In this document: piece after piece, positions 1 through 7,748 of the stretch
Layout: every line of letters begins with the position of its first letter
Numbering within the stretch: position 1 is the first letter of the stretch
Assembly (NCBI GenBank): GCA_035455185.1
Contig: DATIFQ010000443.1
Location: forward strand, 1-16,665
Direction: 5' to 3'
Source of the DNA: JAEHDI01 sp035455185
Lineage (GTDB): Bacteria > Acidobacteriota > Terriglobia > Bryobacterales > Bryobacteraceae
DNA length: 16,665 nucleotides
Program-made: the position numbers and the translations under genes
Notes under the pieces: model-generated
What the model saw: only the letters and a program-made list of their open reading frames with translations
Told to the model about the DNA's origin: nothing
The model's database searches: none

Positions 1-1065
1 CCCAGGGTCCTCAGAGTCTCGCCGCGCGTCCGTTAACTCGTTATAAAGCTCCCACACGGCTTCAACGTTGCCCCAGTGCTCGATACCTGGGTGGCGTTTC
101 GAGCGCTCCGGTCCGGCTTGGCACGCTTCAATGGCACGGCAAAGCCCATCCAGATCGTGCAATGCAATAAGATGTACACCACCGGTGCGCAAGCCGTTGT
201 CTGTCGCGATAACCGGAGCGCCGAAGTGGATGGCCTCGCGCACGGCAATAGAGTCGCCGTCGTAGAGTGACGTGCGAAGGAATACGTCGCATTCGGCGAT
301 CAGACGCAAGGTGACTGGATGGGGCAGATCGCCGCAGACGAGAACGCGGCCCTGATCAGGCTGAGACGCGATCCGCGAACGCAGTTCCCGCTCGAGACTG
401 CCGGAACCGGCGATGACCAGTCCGGCGGCGGGAAGCCGCGATCGCAACGCATCGAGCGCAGCGATCTGGAGAAAAAGGTCGTACTCGGGTTCCAATTGTC
501 CGACCGTCACGATGAGAGGGTGATGATCCCGGACGAACTCGTCGAGTACGCGGGGATATTCGGCGTCGGGCGGCCCGGACGGAAGAGAGAACGGGGGTAT
601 CAGACGAATCCGCTCGCCGGCGATATCGAATCGCCCAAAAAAATCCACGAGTTCCGGGTTGACGCCGATGACACAGTCAAGCCGGCGCAACACAAAGCCT
701 CGGAGGCTCGTTCGGTGCACGGTACGACCGGGGCGGGAGGACGGATACCCGCCCGAGTGGAACGTGAGTACGGTCTTCACCCGGGGAAGCAGCGAGCAGA
801 AGAAGCACAACGCCAGAAGACGACGTTTCAGCTCTCCGCCGATGTGCAGGTGAATTACATCGTAGCGGCCGCGAACCAGGAGACGGGCGACCTGCACAGG
901 ATTTGCCGGGTAGTGGACTCCGTCGCCATCCGGCCGTCGAAACCTGGTGAGATTGATGACGTCGCAATGCACATTCCGAGCGCGAAGGTAGTCACGGATA
1001 GCAACCAGGTTGGTCTGCACGCCGCCGTGCGGAGGTGGATAAGGACCGAGTAGAACGACTTTCAT
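1..1065 (-). CDS. GT4-family glycosyltransferase (3' end beyond left edge)
   Basis: Reading the minus strand from the ATG at 1065 gives 355 uninterrupted codons to the window edge, so the C-terminus is missing. The protein starts MKVVLLGPYPPPHGGVQTN, the usual N-terminal beta strand and glycine-rich loop of GT-B enzymes. Other GT4 landmarks follow: DVIHLHIGGE (69-78), TFHSGG (101-106), and a C-terminal nucleotide-sugar site with DGDSIAVRE (269-277) followed by AIHFGAPVIATD. The last is the EX7E motif with Asp in place of the first Glu. It is a retaining, cytoplasmic glycosyltransferase; donor and acceptor cannot be read from sequence. Its ATG overlaps the stop of the deacetylase-like gene as ATGA, which implies translational coupling. 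It probably adds a sugar to the glycan handled by the neighbouring flippase and GT-C enzyme. Confidence 0.9.
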   Translation of the reverse strand, partial: MKVVLLGPYPPPHGGVQTNLVAIRDYLRARNVHCDVINLTRFRRPDGDGVHYPANPVQVARLLVRGRYDVIHLHIGGELKRRLLALCFFCSLLPRVKTVLTFHSGGYPSSRPGRTVHRTSLRGFVLRRLDCVIGVNPELVDFFGRFDIAGERIRLIPPFSLPSGPPDAEYPRVLDEFVRDHHPLIVTVGQLEPEYDLFLQIAALDALRSRLPAAGLVIAGSGSLERELRSRIASQPDQGRVLVCGDLPHPVTLRLIAECDVFLRTSLYDGDSIAVREAIHFGAPVIATDNGLRTGGVHLIALHDLDGLCRAIEACQAGPERSKRHPGIEHWGNVEAVWELYNELTDARRDSEDPG

Positions 1066-2216
1066 TTCGATGCGGTATGGCTTCCGGCGTTTGCGACATA
1101 CGGTTTAATCACGTAGTCGTAATACCGCTCCGGCTGACCGGTGACTCCCGCCTCCGCAGCACAAATGAGATTGTATGCCTCACGAGCCGTAACGTAGTGC
1201 AGGATGTAGTTAACGCCATCGTTGTAGCGACTCTCCAAATGAGACAATGCCCGGTCGAAGTGCCGTCCTAAGAACTCCCCGGCATCGCCGTCTGACGAAG
1301 CTCCGTGCCCATGAACCTTGACGAAAATCCAGTCCGGCTTACCCGATACGTGAATATTGGCACGAATCCACAAATCGACGCGACGTTCATTGACGGGTAC
1401 TGAAGGATGGATGTCGCCATCCTCTACTCTCCACCACAACCAGCGCGGGTCCCAGACGGGGTAGATCTGTAGGGGACCCTGAAAGATCAACAGATCACCG
1501 CTGGGAGCAGAGCCCACACGCACTGGAGCGCTCCTGTCATAGGACTTCGGTTTCTCGTCGTCTGTGGCCATGGCGATCCTGTTCACCCAGGCAGGCTGCG
1601 CCTCACGCCAGAGCGCCGGAAATGTGAAGTCGGCAAAGCAGCCCAACTCACGCAAGAGGGCCAGTTCACGGTTCACACCGCATCGCGATGGATCTTCGCT
1701 GTTGTCGAGCGCCCAGTTGCCGTGAACGAAGGCGAAGTTCGTCCTGCCGTCAGCCGTTCGCAAGAAACCGTAATGCTGGAACCATTCGATGGCAGCCGAG
1801 AACTTCCGGCGGGCTGACTCAATGCTATCGCCGCCGTGATGGTAGTGAAGTTCCACCTCGCCGTAGCCGCCGGCCACGAGCCGACGAAGCGCTTCGAGGT
1901 TCGAATTGATCGGCTGCTCCCCTGGATAGAACCAAGTGTGTTGGGCGGCTCTGCCGTTACTGTCCCGATGGCGGTCGGCGAGGCGGGGATATTCCCGTTC
2001 CCATCGAGCCAAGAAATCCTGACGAGTCGCAGGCTCGAAGTGATCGGCGACAAGGAAAAAAACGTGAACCGGCCGCATCGGTTGTGCCTCACGCTGTAAG
2101 CTCCACCGAACGTAGTCGGGCAGCCAGATGTGGTAGCGGCGGACGCAGATCCTGTATGCGCTGCCACCCAGGTATAGCACCAAAAGCAGCAATAGCAGTC
2201 TGCGGCACGTGCCCAT
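1062..2216 (-). CDS. Membrane-anchored polysaccharide-deacetylase-like protein
   Basis: A 384-residue protein from the ATG at 2216; an in-frame TTG at 2228 would add four residues. Neither start has a clear Shine-Dalgarno site. Residues 6-20 form a leucine-rich hydrophobic segment followed by basic residues, so it is a signal anchor or signal peptide and the rest is probably periplasmic. The globular part resembles divergent NodB-type (beta/alpha barrel) deacetylases: VADHFEP near 56-62 sits where the first metal-binding Asp motif would be, ELHYHHG near 122-128 looks like the histidine metal motif, and FVHGNWALDN follows near 163-172. The classical TFDDG motif is absent, so the reaction is uncertain; deacetylation or hydrolysis of an exported glycan is an inference. 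It is the first gene of a two-gene unit with the GT4 enzyme and is divergent from the GT-C gene. Confidence 0.78.
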   Translation of the reverse strand: MGTCRRLLLLLLVLYLGGSAYRICVRRYHIWLPDYVRWSLQREAQPMRPVHVFFLVADHFEPATRQDFLARWEREYPRLADRHRDSNGRAAQHTWFYPGEQPINSNLEALRRLVAGGYGEVELHYHHGGDSIESARRKFSAAIEWFQHYGFLRTADGRTNFAFVHGNWALDNSEDPSRCGVNRELALLRELGCFADFTFPALWREAQPAWVNRIAMATDDEKPKSYDRSAPVRVGSAPSGDLLIFQGPLQIYPVWDPRWLWWRVEDGDIHPSVPVNERRVDLWIRANIHVSGKPDWIFVKVHGHGASSDGDAGEFLGRHFDRALSHLESRYNDGVNYILHYVTAREAYNLICAAEAGVTGQPERYYDYVIKPYVANAGSHTASK

Positions 2217-2280
2217 GTGTTGTCTCAAGGAAGATGTCCAGGCACCGGTCTCACCCCGATCCCCGCTATTTTATCGTACG

Positions 2281-2303
2281 GCTTGCCTGACCCGCAGGCA
2301 TGC
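2281..2303. promoter_or_regulatory. Imperfect palindrome in divergent intergenic region
   Basis: TGCCTG (2284-2289) and CAGGCA (2295-2300) form a perfect 6-bp inverted repeat around a 5-bp centre. The symmetry extends to GC on each outer side with one mismatch. It lies between the divergent deacetylase-like and GT-C genes, where an operator controlling both would be expected. Function is inferred from position only. Confidence 0.35.
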
Positions 2304-2325
2304 CGAGAAACCCGAACGTGCACTG

Positions 2326-2331
2326 TATACT
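2326..2331 (+). promoter_or_regulatory. Possible -10 element for the GT-C glycosyltransferase gene
   Basis: TATACT matches the sigma-70 type -10 consensus at five of six positions and lies 21 bases before the ATG at 2353, giving a leader of about 15 bases. No convincing -35 hexamer is present at the normal distance. The call rests on the match and location only. Confidence 0.3.
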
Positions 2332-2352
2332 GAACGTCAGGCCATAACCGGA

Positions 2353-3849
2353 ATGTCCACCGCGTGCTCAGGACCCCAACAAGAAAAGAGCAATGGACCG
2401 ATATCGGGACCGCAGAACACCCGCATCGCATTTTGCGTTCTGATCGTTATTGGGATTTTTCACTTCGCCACAATCAGGGACGGACACAGTTGGGGCGACG
2501 ACTTTGCACAGTATATCCTGCACGCCCGAAACATTGTAGAGGGTCGGCCGTACGGCGACACAGGCTACCTCGGCAATCCTTATAACATCGATCTAGGTCT
2601 ACCGAACTATCCGCCACTCACCCCGCTCGCGCTCGCTCCTCTCTATGCCCTATTTGGCGCATCACTGGTTGCCTTCAAAACGGAGATGGTTGTGCTTCTA
2701 CTCGGCGCACTGACGGCGATCTACGCCTTCGTCCGGACACGTGAAGGAAACTTCCGGGCGCTGGCCGTGGCGGCCCTGATCGGACTGAACCCCTACTTTT
2801 TTGATGCGAAAAATGAAATCGGCTCGGACTTCCTTTTTCTTTTATTGACCTATCTCTGCTTCCTCTTGATCGAGAAGGCAGGCGCGCACGATGAGAAGCC
2901 ACGCGGACTTGGCGCACTCATCGGGATTCTAGGCTACCTTGCTTACGCCACACGAAGCCTCGGCGCACTCTTGCTGCCTGCAGCCATTATGCTCGATTTC
3001 AAGCGATTCCGAAGCCTCAGAAAGACTACGTTACTCGCGGTTAGCATCGCTGTAATCCTAATCTGTTTTCATGGCATATTACTTCGATCTGAAGTTGATT
3101 ACTCGCTTGTGCTTATCGAGTTATTTTCGTTCCGTACGGCAGTTTTAAACGTTCGACAATATGTAGCGGAGCTTGGCATACTGTGGTCAAATGGGTACAG
3201 CCCGATTGTACAGAAGTTCTTCTATCTTCTGACTCTTCCAGTGGCCGCCACCGGGCTGATGCGGACGTTTCGGCGGAGAGCGGGCATTGGTGAGTGTTTC
3301 CTTCCGCTGTATCTAGCCACCATTGTCTTGTGGCCCGCGAACCAAGGCATCCGGTTCCTGATACCACTCATGCCACTGTACATGAACTATCTACTGGACG
3401 GTGCCGAGTGGCTCATTGCACGCACCGGGCCAGTTCGCCGGTTTGTACACGCGGGATTGTGTCTCACGATTCTCTTTACGTATTCCTCCGCCTATGCCCG
3501 AAAGGAATACGGCCCGATTCGAGGCGGCATTCAAGAACCGGAGTTTCTGCGCATGGTTTCGTACGTGCGACAGCATACGAGGACGGAGGATCGTTTCCTC
3601 TTTCGCAAGCCACGGGCATTCACCCTGATGACAGGACGCGAAGCGGCTGTCTACAACCGTCGTGAGCACAAGGCCAGGATGTGGGAGTTTGTGCGAGCAG
3701 CCGGCATACATTACGTCGTGGTTCCTAAATACGATCTAGACTTCAACAGCGGTCAGATGGATATGGCGGCGTTTATCGACGAAAACCCGGAATATTTTGT
3801 TGAGACGTACGCTAATACCCGTTATTCGGTTTACCGAATCATTCTTTGA
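2353..3849 (+). CDS. Polytopic GT-C glycosyltransferase (ArnT/PMT-like)
   Basis: A 498-residue integral membrane protein from the ATG at 2353. The frame is open further upstream to 2209, but that extension overlaps the divergent gene and encodes a poor, charged sequence. After the first membrane segment (about 25-40) comes a luminal loop with WGDDFAQYILHAR (47-59), containing the acidic pair typical of GT-C enzymes that use polyprenyl-phosphate sugars. About ten hydrophobic segments follow, then RFLIPLMPLYMNYLL, a common GT39/PMT_2-family signature, and a soluble C-terminal domain of about 110 residues. It probably transfers a sugar from a lipid carrier to a glycan, lipid or protein on the outer face of the inner membrane. 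The gene seems richer in A/T-ending codons than its neighbours, which may reflect separate acquisition. Confidence 0.85.
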   Translation: MSTACSGPQQEKSNGPISGPQNTRIAFCVLIVIGIFHFATIRDGHSWGDDFAQYILHARNIVEGRPYGDTGYLGNPYNIDLGLPNYPPLTPLALAPLYALFGASLVAFKTEMVVLLLGALTAIYAFVRTREGNFRALAVAALIGLNPYFFDAKNEIGSDFLFLLLTYLCFLLIEKAGAHDEKPRGLGALIGILGYLAYATRSLGALLLPAAIMLDFKRFRSLRKTTLLAVSIAVILICFHGILLRSEVDYSLVLIELFSFRTAVLNVRQYVAELGILWSNGYSPIVQKFFYLLTLPVAATGLMRTFRRRAGIGECFLPLYLATIVLWPANQGIRFLIPLMPLYMNYLLDGAEWLIARTGPVRRFVHAGLCLTILFTYSSAYARKEYGPIRGGIQEPEFLRMVSYVRQHTRTEDRFLFRKPRAFTLMTGREAAVYNRREHKARMWEFVRAAGIHYVVVPKYDLDFNSGQMDMAAFIDENPEYFVETYANTRYSVYRIIL

Positions 3850-3933
3850 ACTGGGCGCGTCCTGACAGACATCGGCCTTCGAATGCATCAGAAGCGTCGA
3901 GAAATGTGGGGGGCACACTGATGGGGTCAAGAT

Positions 3934-6396
3934 TCACTTCGAATCACTGGCGAGACTGACGTTGAGAGGAGGACTTTCAAGACCACCGGCCCGCAGCCAG
4001 ATCCTGTTTTGATCGTTGTCAAGGACCGGTGTTTCTGGAGCCAGCCAGTAATTGACCTGATACAGGCCGACGAATAACGGAGCAAGACCGGCGAAGAAAG
4101 TTGACTGGCGAACATTATTAATGTAAACGTCAATGGTCGATCTTGTCAGAGTCAGCGGACTCTCGGGAGGATGACCGTCGGCGACTTCCGGGGACGTCGC
4201 TCCAAGGTTGTTGGCGTAGACCACGCCGGCTTCGCCTGGTAACTGCGGACGAATACCATACTCCGGACGTAGCGGGCCGTTGAGGGAGTACTCTTTGGTT
4301 ATCGGGTCGACGTTCTGGACGACGGCGCGCGGAACGTCGTCTTCAAGGGAGTACGAGTAAATACCGGGCGACACCGGGGAAACGGCGGAAGCAGGCAGCA
4401 GCACCGTGTCGGAGTCGGATAGCTCGCTTCCCCGGGACACAGTGACGAACGTTTCCGCGGAGGGGGGGAGGGACCGCGGTACCTGCACATTCAACTGACC
4501 AGTACTGGCATAGAAGAAACGAGCCGGTAGGATCCCAAACCGGACTGTCGTGCCGCAATACTCCTCAGGGAGTGGAATCAGGCCTGGAGCGTCATTGCAG
4601 TTCGCCAGGTTCAAGCCGAAGATCGATGCAATTCCCCCGGGGGAGATGGTTGGAGCGAACGTTGCCGCGTCAGCCAGGGCGGCTATCCGGGTCTTTCCAT
4701 ACCCGGTCTCGATCAGGATTACGCGCTGCTTTTCGACCTCTCCAAAGTTTGAATCGGCCACAACATACGCTCCGTCCTCCGAGATGCTTGCCCTCGGCGT
4801 CGACCAATATGACAGAGCTTCTTCCGTGCTCAAGGGCACACTCCGATGCTCGGCGAGCCGGCGGATCTCAGATCCGTCGCCCTTGATCACCATGATCTCC
4901 GACAGGTGAGCCGTACGCCTAATGGGGTTAAGGTCATTGATGTCTTTCTGATAGCCGGTCCTGCCGTACGTGGTGGAGACGACGCAGTATGCCGATTGCT
5001 TGGCACAGCCGTAGTGCAGATCCGTCCACACATCCCCGCTCGAACAACGGAAGAGCGTGATGAACTTCCTCAACCCACCGCCGAGTTCCACTGGACGAAG
5101 CATGTCCTTACCCTTATTGATCTGAAGGCGGACCACCGCGTAGGAACAGGGCGTCATCGGATCCACATCTCCGATCAGGTACTGCACGCCTCCGGCGTCC
5201 TCGAACGTATCGTTATGCTCGCCGACGTAACAGCGCTCACCAGCGTCGCAAACACCGTCCAGGTTCCCATTCTGGTCAGGTCTCTCTGGAGCGAGAAATT
5301 CGAAGTCGAGCCGTTCGGCGGCGAGGTTGACGGAGAAAAACGCCATCGTCGGATAGGCGACAAGCATGATATACCGCTTACCCGTCGGCCGATCCACCCC
5401 TTTTGCAATCAGGGTACCTCTCCCACTGGGGTCGAGAGTTACTCGGCCCACATTCTGGAAGCTCCCGCAATAGGTCTTTACGGTGTTCAGATCCAGCGCG
5501 CAGACTATCTTCTCCTGCGGGGCATAGAACGAAATCCAGTTATCCTTTGAGGTATCCCCAGCGCCGCCGGCGGTAATCGATGCGAACCTCGGGGTGGTCT
5601 TTGCGTAGTCTACCAAAGTGCTGGTTTTCCCGGTTGTGAGGGTGTACTTATTGACGGTCGTACCACTTATGAAGTAAAGAATCTCGGGATCGCGTGCGTC
5701 CCACATCGAGCCCTCTACGACCGGAATGTTTCGGTGCAGCACCTTCCCGCTAACCGGGGAAACAACGCTCCAACCACCGTCCATGTTTACCAGAACGTAT
5801 TTGTTCTGGGCACTCACGGCGCTCGGAGTAGAGTAGGAGTGAACGGACCTAGGCGGAGCGATGACACGGACCAACGCGCCGAAATTCGGATCCACGTAGG
5901 ACCCGCCGAGCCTGGGCGGCACGAATGCGCCCGGGGGTTTCTCGTCGGGCACCGTGCAGGTCGCCTGGTCATCGTAGCCGGGAGGCTGAAGACAGAATTT
6001 CGGACCGCCAAGGTAGCTGAAGTTTGGCTTGGGAGCTTGAGGAACTATAGTCGCGGTGACCTTGATTCTCTGCGAGGAATCGCCCTGGGCGACGACGACC
6101 TCGGCGGTGTGATCTCCGGATGCAAGTGCCTCGGCCGCCCAGTCGACGAGGGAAAGCGTCAGAGTACCCGAGGCCTGACCCTTTTCCGGCTTTACATTCA
6201 ACCACGGAACCTCGCCCACTATGCTCGCGGTCCAGTTCCCAGATGCCGTAAGGTTGACTTTCTGCGGGACATCCTGAAACCCGCCGGCCACCGATCGGAA
6301 GACGACCTCCGAGGGCGAAACAGACAAGCTTGTTTGCGTATGGGCGCAGCCTGAGGCGAGCAGCAGGCAGACGGCGAAAGCTGCGATCCTCCGCAT
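3934..6396 (-). CDS. Lipoprotein with BACON-like, propeller-like and TIGR03437-type domains
   Basis: An 820-residue protein from the ATG at 6396; a TTG at 6417 is the outer alternative. Residues 1-17 form a lipoprotein signal (basic start, hydrophobic core, then ASGC with Cys17 as lipidation site). Residues of about 20-120 resemble a BACON domain (SVSPSEVVF, then WLNVKPEKG). The middle, about 165-560, has repeated beta-strand blade patterns consistent with a TolB/PQQ-like propeller, and includes DQNGNLDGVCDAGE, which looks like a calcium-binding loop. Residues 570-820 match the Solibacter-type C-terminal domain (ADAATFAPTISPGGIASIFG, later LYQVNY). It is probably an outer-surface protein; a glycan-binding or structural role is inferred from the domains and the surrounding polysaccharide genes. 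A -10 element abuts the ATG, suggesting a leaderless mRNA. Confidence 0.85.
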   Translation of the reverse strand: MRRIAAFAVCLLLASGCAHTQTSLSVSPSEVVFRSVAGGFQDVPQKVNLTASGNWTASIVGEVPWLNVKPEKGQASGTLTLSLVDWAAEALASGDHTAEVVVAQGDSSQRIKVTATIVPQAPKPNFSYLGGPKFCLQPPGYDDQATCTVPDEKPPGAFVPPRLGGSYVDPNFGALVRVIAPPRSVHSYSTPSAVSAQNKYVLVNMDGGWSVVSPVSGKVLHRNIPVVEGSMWDARDPEILYFISGTTVNKYTLTTGKTSTLVDYAKTTPRFASITAGGAGDTSKDNWISFYAPQEKIVCALDLNTVKTYCGSFQNVGRVTLDPSGRGTLIAKGVDRPTGKRYIMLVAYPTMAFFSVNLAAERLDFEFLAPERPDQNGNLDGVCDAGERCYVGEHNDTFEDAGGVQYLIGDVDPMTPCSYAVVRLQINKGKDMLRPVELGGGLRKFITLFRCSSGDVWTDLHYGCAKQSAYCVVSTTYGRTGYQKDINDLNPIRRTAHLSEIMVIKGDGSEIRRLAEHRSVPLSTEEALSYWSTPRASISEDGAYVVADSNFGEVEKQRVILIETGYGKTRIAALADAATFAPTISPGGIASIFGLNLANCNDAPGLIPLPEEYCGTTVRFGILPARFFYASTGQLNVQVPRSLPPSAETFVTVSRGSELSDSDTVLLPASAVSPVSPGIYSYSLEDDVPRAVVQNVDPITKEYSLNGPLRPEYGIRPQLPGEAGVVYANNLGATSPEVADGHPPESPLTLTRSTIDVYINNVRQSTFFAGLAPLFVGLYQVNYWLAPETPVLDNDQNRIWLRAGGLESPPLNVSLASDSK

Positions 6397-6402
6397 GTAG
6401 AG

Positions 6403-6408
6403 ATTATA
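6403..6408 (-). promoter_or_regulatory. Perfect -10 box placing transcription start at the lipoprotein ATG
   Basis: On the minus strand TATAAT is followed by six bases and then the ATG at 6396. With the -10 box ending at -7, the A of the ATG would be +1, so the transcript would be leaderless. No good -35 hexamer is visible 16-18 bases upstream and no Shine-Dalgarno sequence precedes the ATG, which is consistent with a leaderless start. Its position in the 77-base gap after the methyltransferase gene suggests independent transcription. Confidence 0.45.
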
Positions 6409-6473
6409 TCCGAGCAACGCTTGCCGGCCTGTTCAGGACTCACAACCAGATGCCTCGCGTTCAAAGGGGCTCG

Positions 6474-7661
6474 TCAAACGGGCCGCCTCCCCCGGACCGT
6501 GACGGGGAAACCCTCTGTTGAGATCTCTTCCAAACCGGCATCGCGAAACCAACTCTCCGCCTCAGCCACCGTATGCTTCCACTGATACCGCGGAGAGTAC
6601 CAGTCGAAAGTATCCAGAACCCGAACCTCCCAGCGGGGATGAACCGAGCAAGGGATCAACAGCAGAGGCGAGAACAGCAGCCGTGCCGGCGCCGGCAGTC
6701 TGTCGATCTGCCTGAGGAGCCAGCCGACAGGCGCCGCGACGTAGCAGAGATAGCAGAGTACCGAGAGTGGAAGGCGAGTCGTGATTCCGCGCAAGGTGTC
6801 GGCAATCCAGCCCTTCAGCGAGGCGTGAACCGCCTTTAGACCGTGCAAATTCGGCGGGCGCCACACGTGGTACACCCATATGCTCACACTCCCTCCCGGC
6901 TTGGCCAATTTGACGATGCTGCGGAAAGCGCGCTCCGTGTCCGGAGTGTGGTGCAGCACACCGATACTGTACACGTGATCAAACGAAGCAGGGCGAAGTG
7001 GAAGCCGGAGGATATCTCCCTGCACCACATGGACAAACGGATTCCGGCGGTTCTCTTCGTAGGCGCGATTCGTGGCAAGGCTCAGGTCCAGGCCCACGAC
7101 CTCCGAGGGCGCTTCGTCCGCGATGACCTGAAGGTACCGTCCCATGCCGCAGCCGGCCTCGAAGAAAAGCTGGGTTCCCAGCGATCCGGGCGTTGTTCCC
7201 GTGCGGCGGCAAAAGAGCGCACGGTTCTCAGCGTGATCGGTCACGCGGAACCGGAGCCATTGAAAGCCGAAGCTCCGTTTCGTTTCGGAGTGGAGCGCCT
7301 GGAAGTCCCCATCCGCCGGTCTGCGATACCGGAAGGCTTGCGCATACTGCCGAAAGAAGTCCGGATTGTCTTGCTCGACATCGGGGTTGAAGCGTGGCAC
7401 GCCGTCGACGATGGGGAACTCAACGCGGCAAGCATCGCAGCGGAGAATTCCCTGTACGATTTCGACTCCGTAGCACTCGACGCACGGGCGCACTCGACCG
7501 GGAGCCTCTTCCATGCTCTCCGAATGCCACGAACAATACGACGAGCAGCGTGTCCCACAATCGGCCGGCCGGTGCGCGGGCTCGGTTTCGAGCACGGTCA
7601 GATCGAGCGGAGAGCGGCCGCAGAAGCAACAGGCCAGAAGATCTCGAAGTCGGTGTTTCAA
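6474..7661 (-). CDS. SAM-dependent methyltransferase with cysteine-rich zinc-ribbon N-terminus
   Basis: A 395-residue protein starting at a TTG at 7661; an in-frame TGA two codons upstream rules out a longer form. The N-terminus has a Trm112-like zinc ribbon split by a long insert: CCFC (11-14) and LRCDACRVEFPIVDGVPRF (73-91). The insert between them holds further cysteines at 35, 39, 43, 60 and 63. A class I Rossmann methyltransferase follows: FFEAGCGMGRYL (166-177) is the SAM-binding motif I, GLDLS (190-194) the acidic motif II, and FDHVYSIGVLHHTPD (227-241) the later core. Residues of about 295-340 are hydrophobic and may associate with the membrane. Such proteins commonly sit in polysaccharide loci and methylate sugars or lipid carriers; the substrate here is unknown. 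It lies upstream of the lipoprotein and divergent from the flippase. Confidence 0.85.
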   Translation of the reverse strand: MKHRLRDLLACCFCGRSPLDLTVLETEPAHRPADCGTRCSSYCSWHSESMEEAPGRVRPCVECYGVEIVQGILRCDACRVEFPIVDGVPRFNPDVEQDNPDFFRQYAQAFRYRRPADGDFQALHSETKRSFGFQWLRFRVTDHAENRALFCRRTGTTPGSLGTQLFFEAGCGMGRYLQVIADEAPSEVVGLDLSLATNRAYEENRRNPFVHVVQGDILRLPLRPASFDHVYSIGVLHHTPDTERAFRSIVKLAKPGGSVSIWVYHVWRPPNLHGLKAVHASLKGWIADTLRGITTRLPLSVLCYLCYVAAPVGWLLRQIDRLPAPARLLFSPLLLIPCSVHPRWEVRVLDTFDWYSPRYQWKHTVAEAESWFRDAGLEEISTEGFPVTVRGRRPV

Positions 7662-7748
7662 ACCTCACTCGTCGGCGCCCAAATGGCGCAGCGCATTCTC
7701 CGATGCTAGCACTGAGCTGCCGTGAAGTAGGATGAAAGGTACCCTCGG

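Noticed and set aside
319..1053. 244-codon open frame on the plus strand
   Set aside because: It is antisense to the GT4 glycosyltransferase, which has clear family motifs over the same bases.
3850..3933. Possible terminator between the convergent GT-C and lipoprotein genes
   Set aside because: I found no strong stem followed by a T-run on either strand in these 84 bases.
4846..5550. 234-codon open frame on the plus strand
   Set aside because: It is antisense to the lipoprotein gene and shows no signal, motif or ribosome site.
7675..7689. Short inverted repeat GCGCC...GGCGC between the methyltransferase and flippase genes
   Set aside because: The arms are only five bases and GC-only, expected by chance in GC-rich DNA; no promoter element lines up with it.
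6843..7709. 288-codon open frame on the plus strand
   Set aside because: It is antisense to the methyltransferase, whose SAM-binding and zinc-ribbon motifs are unambiguous.
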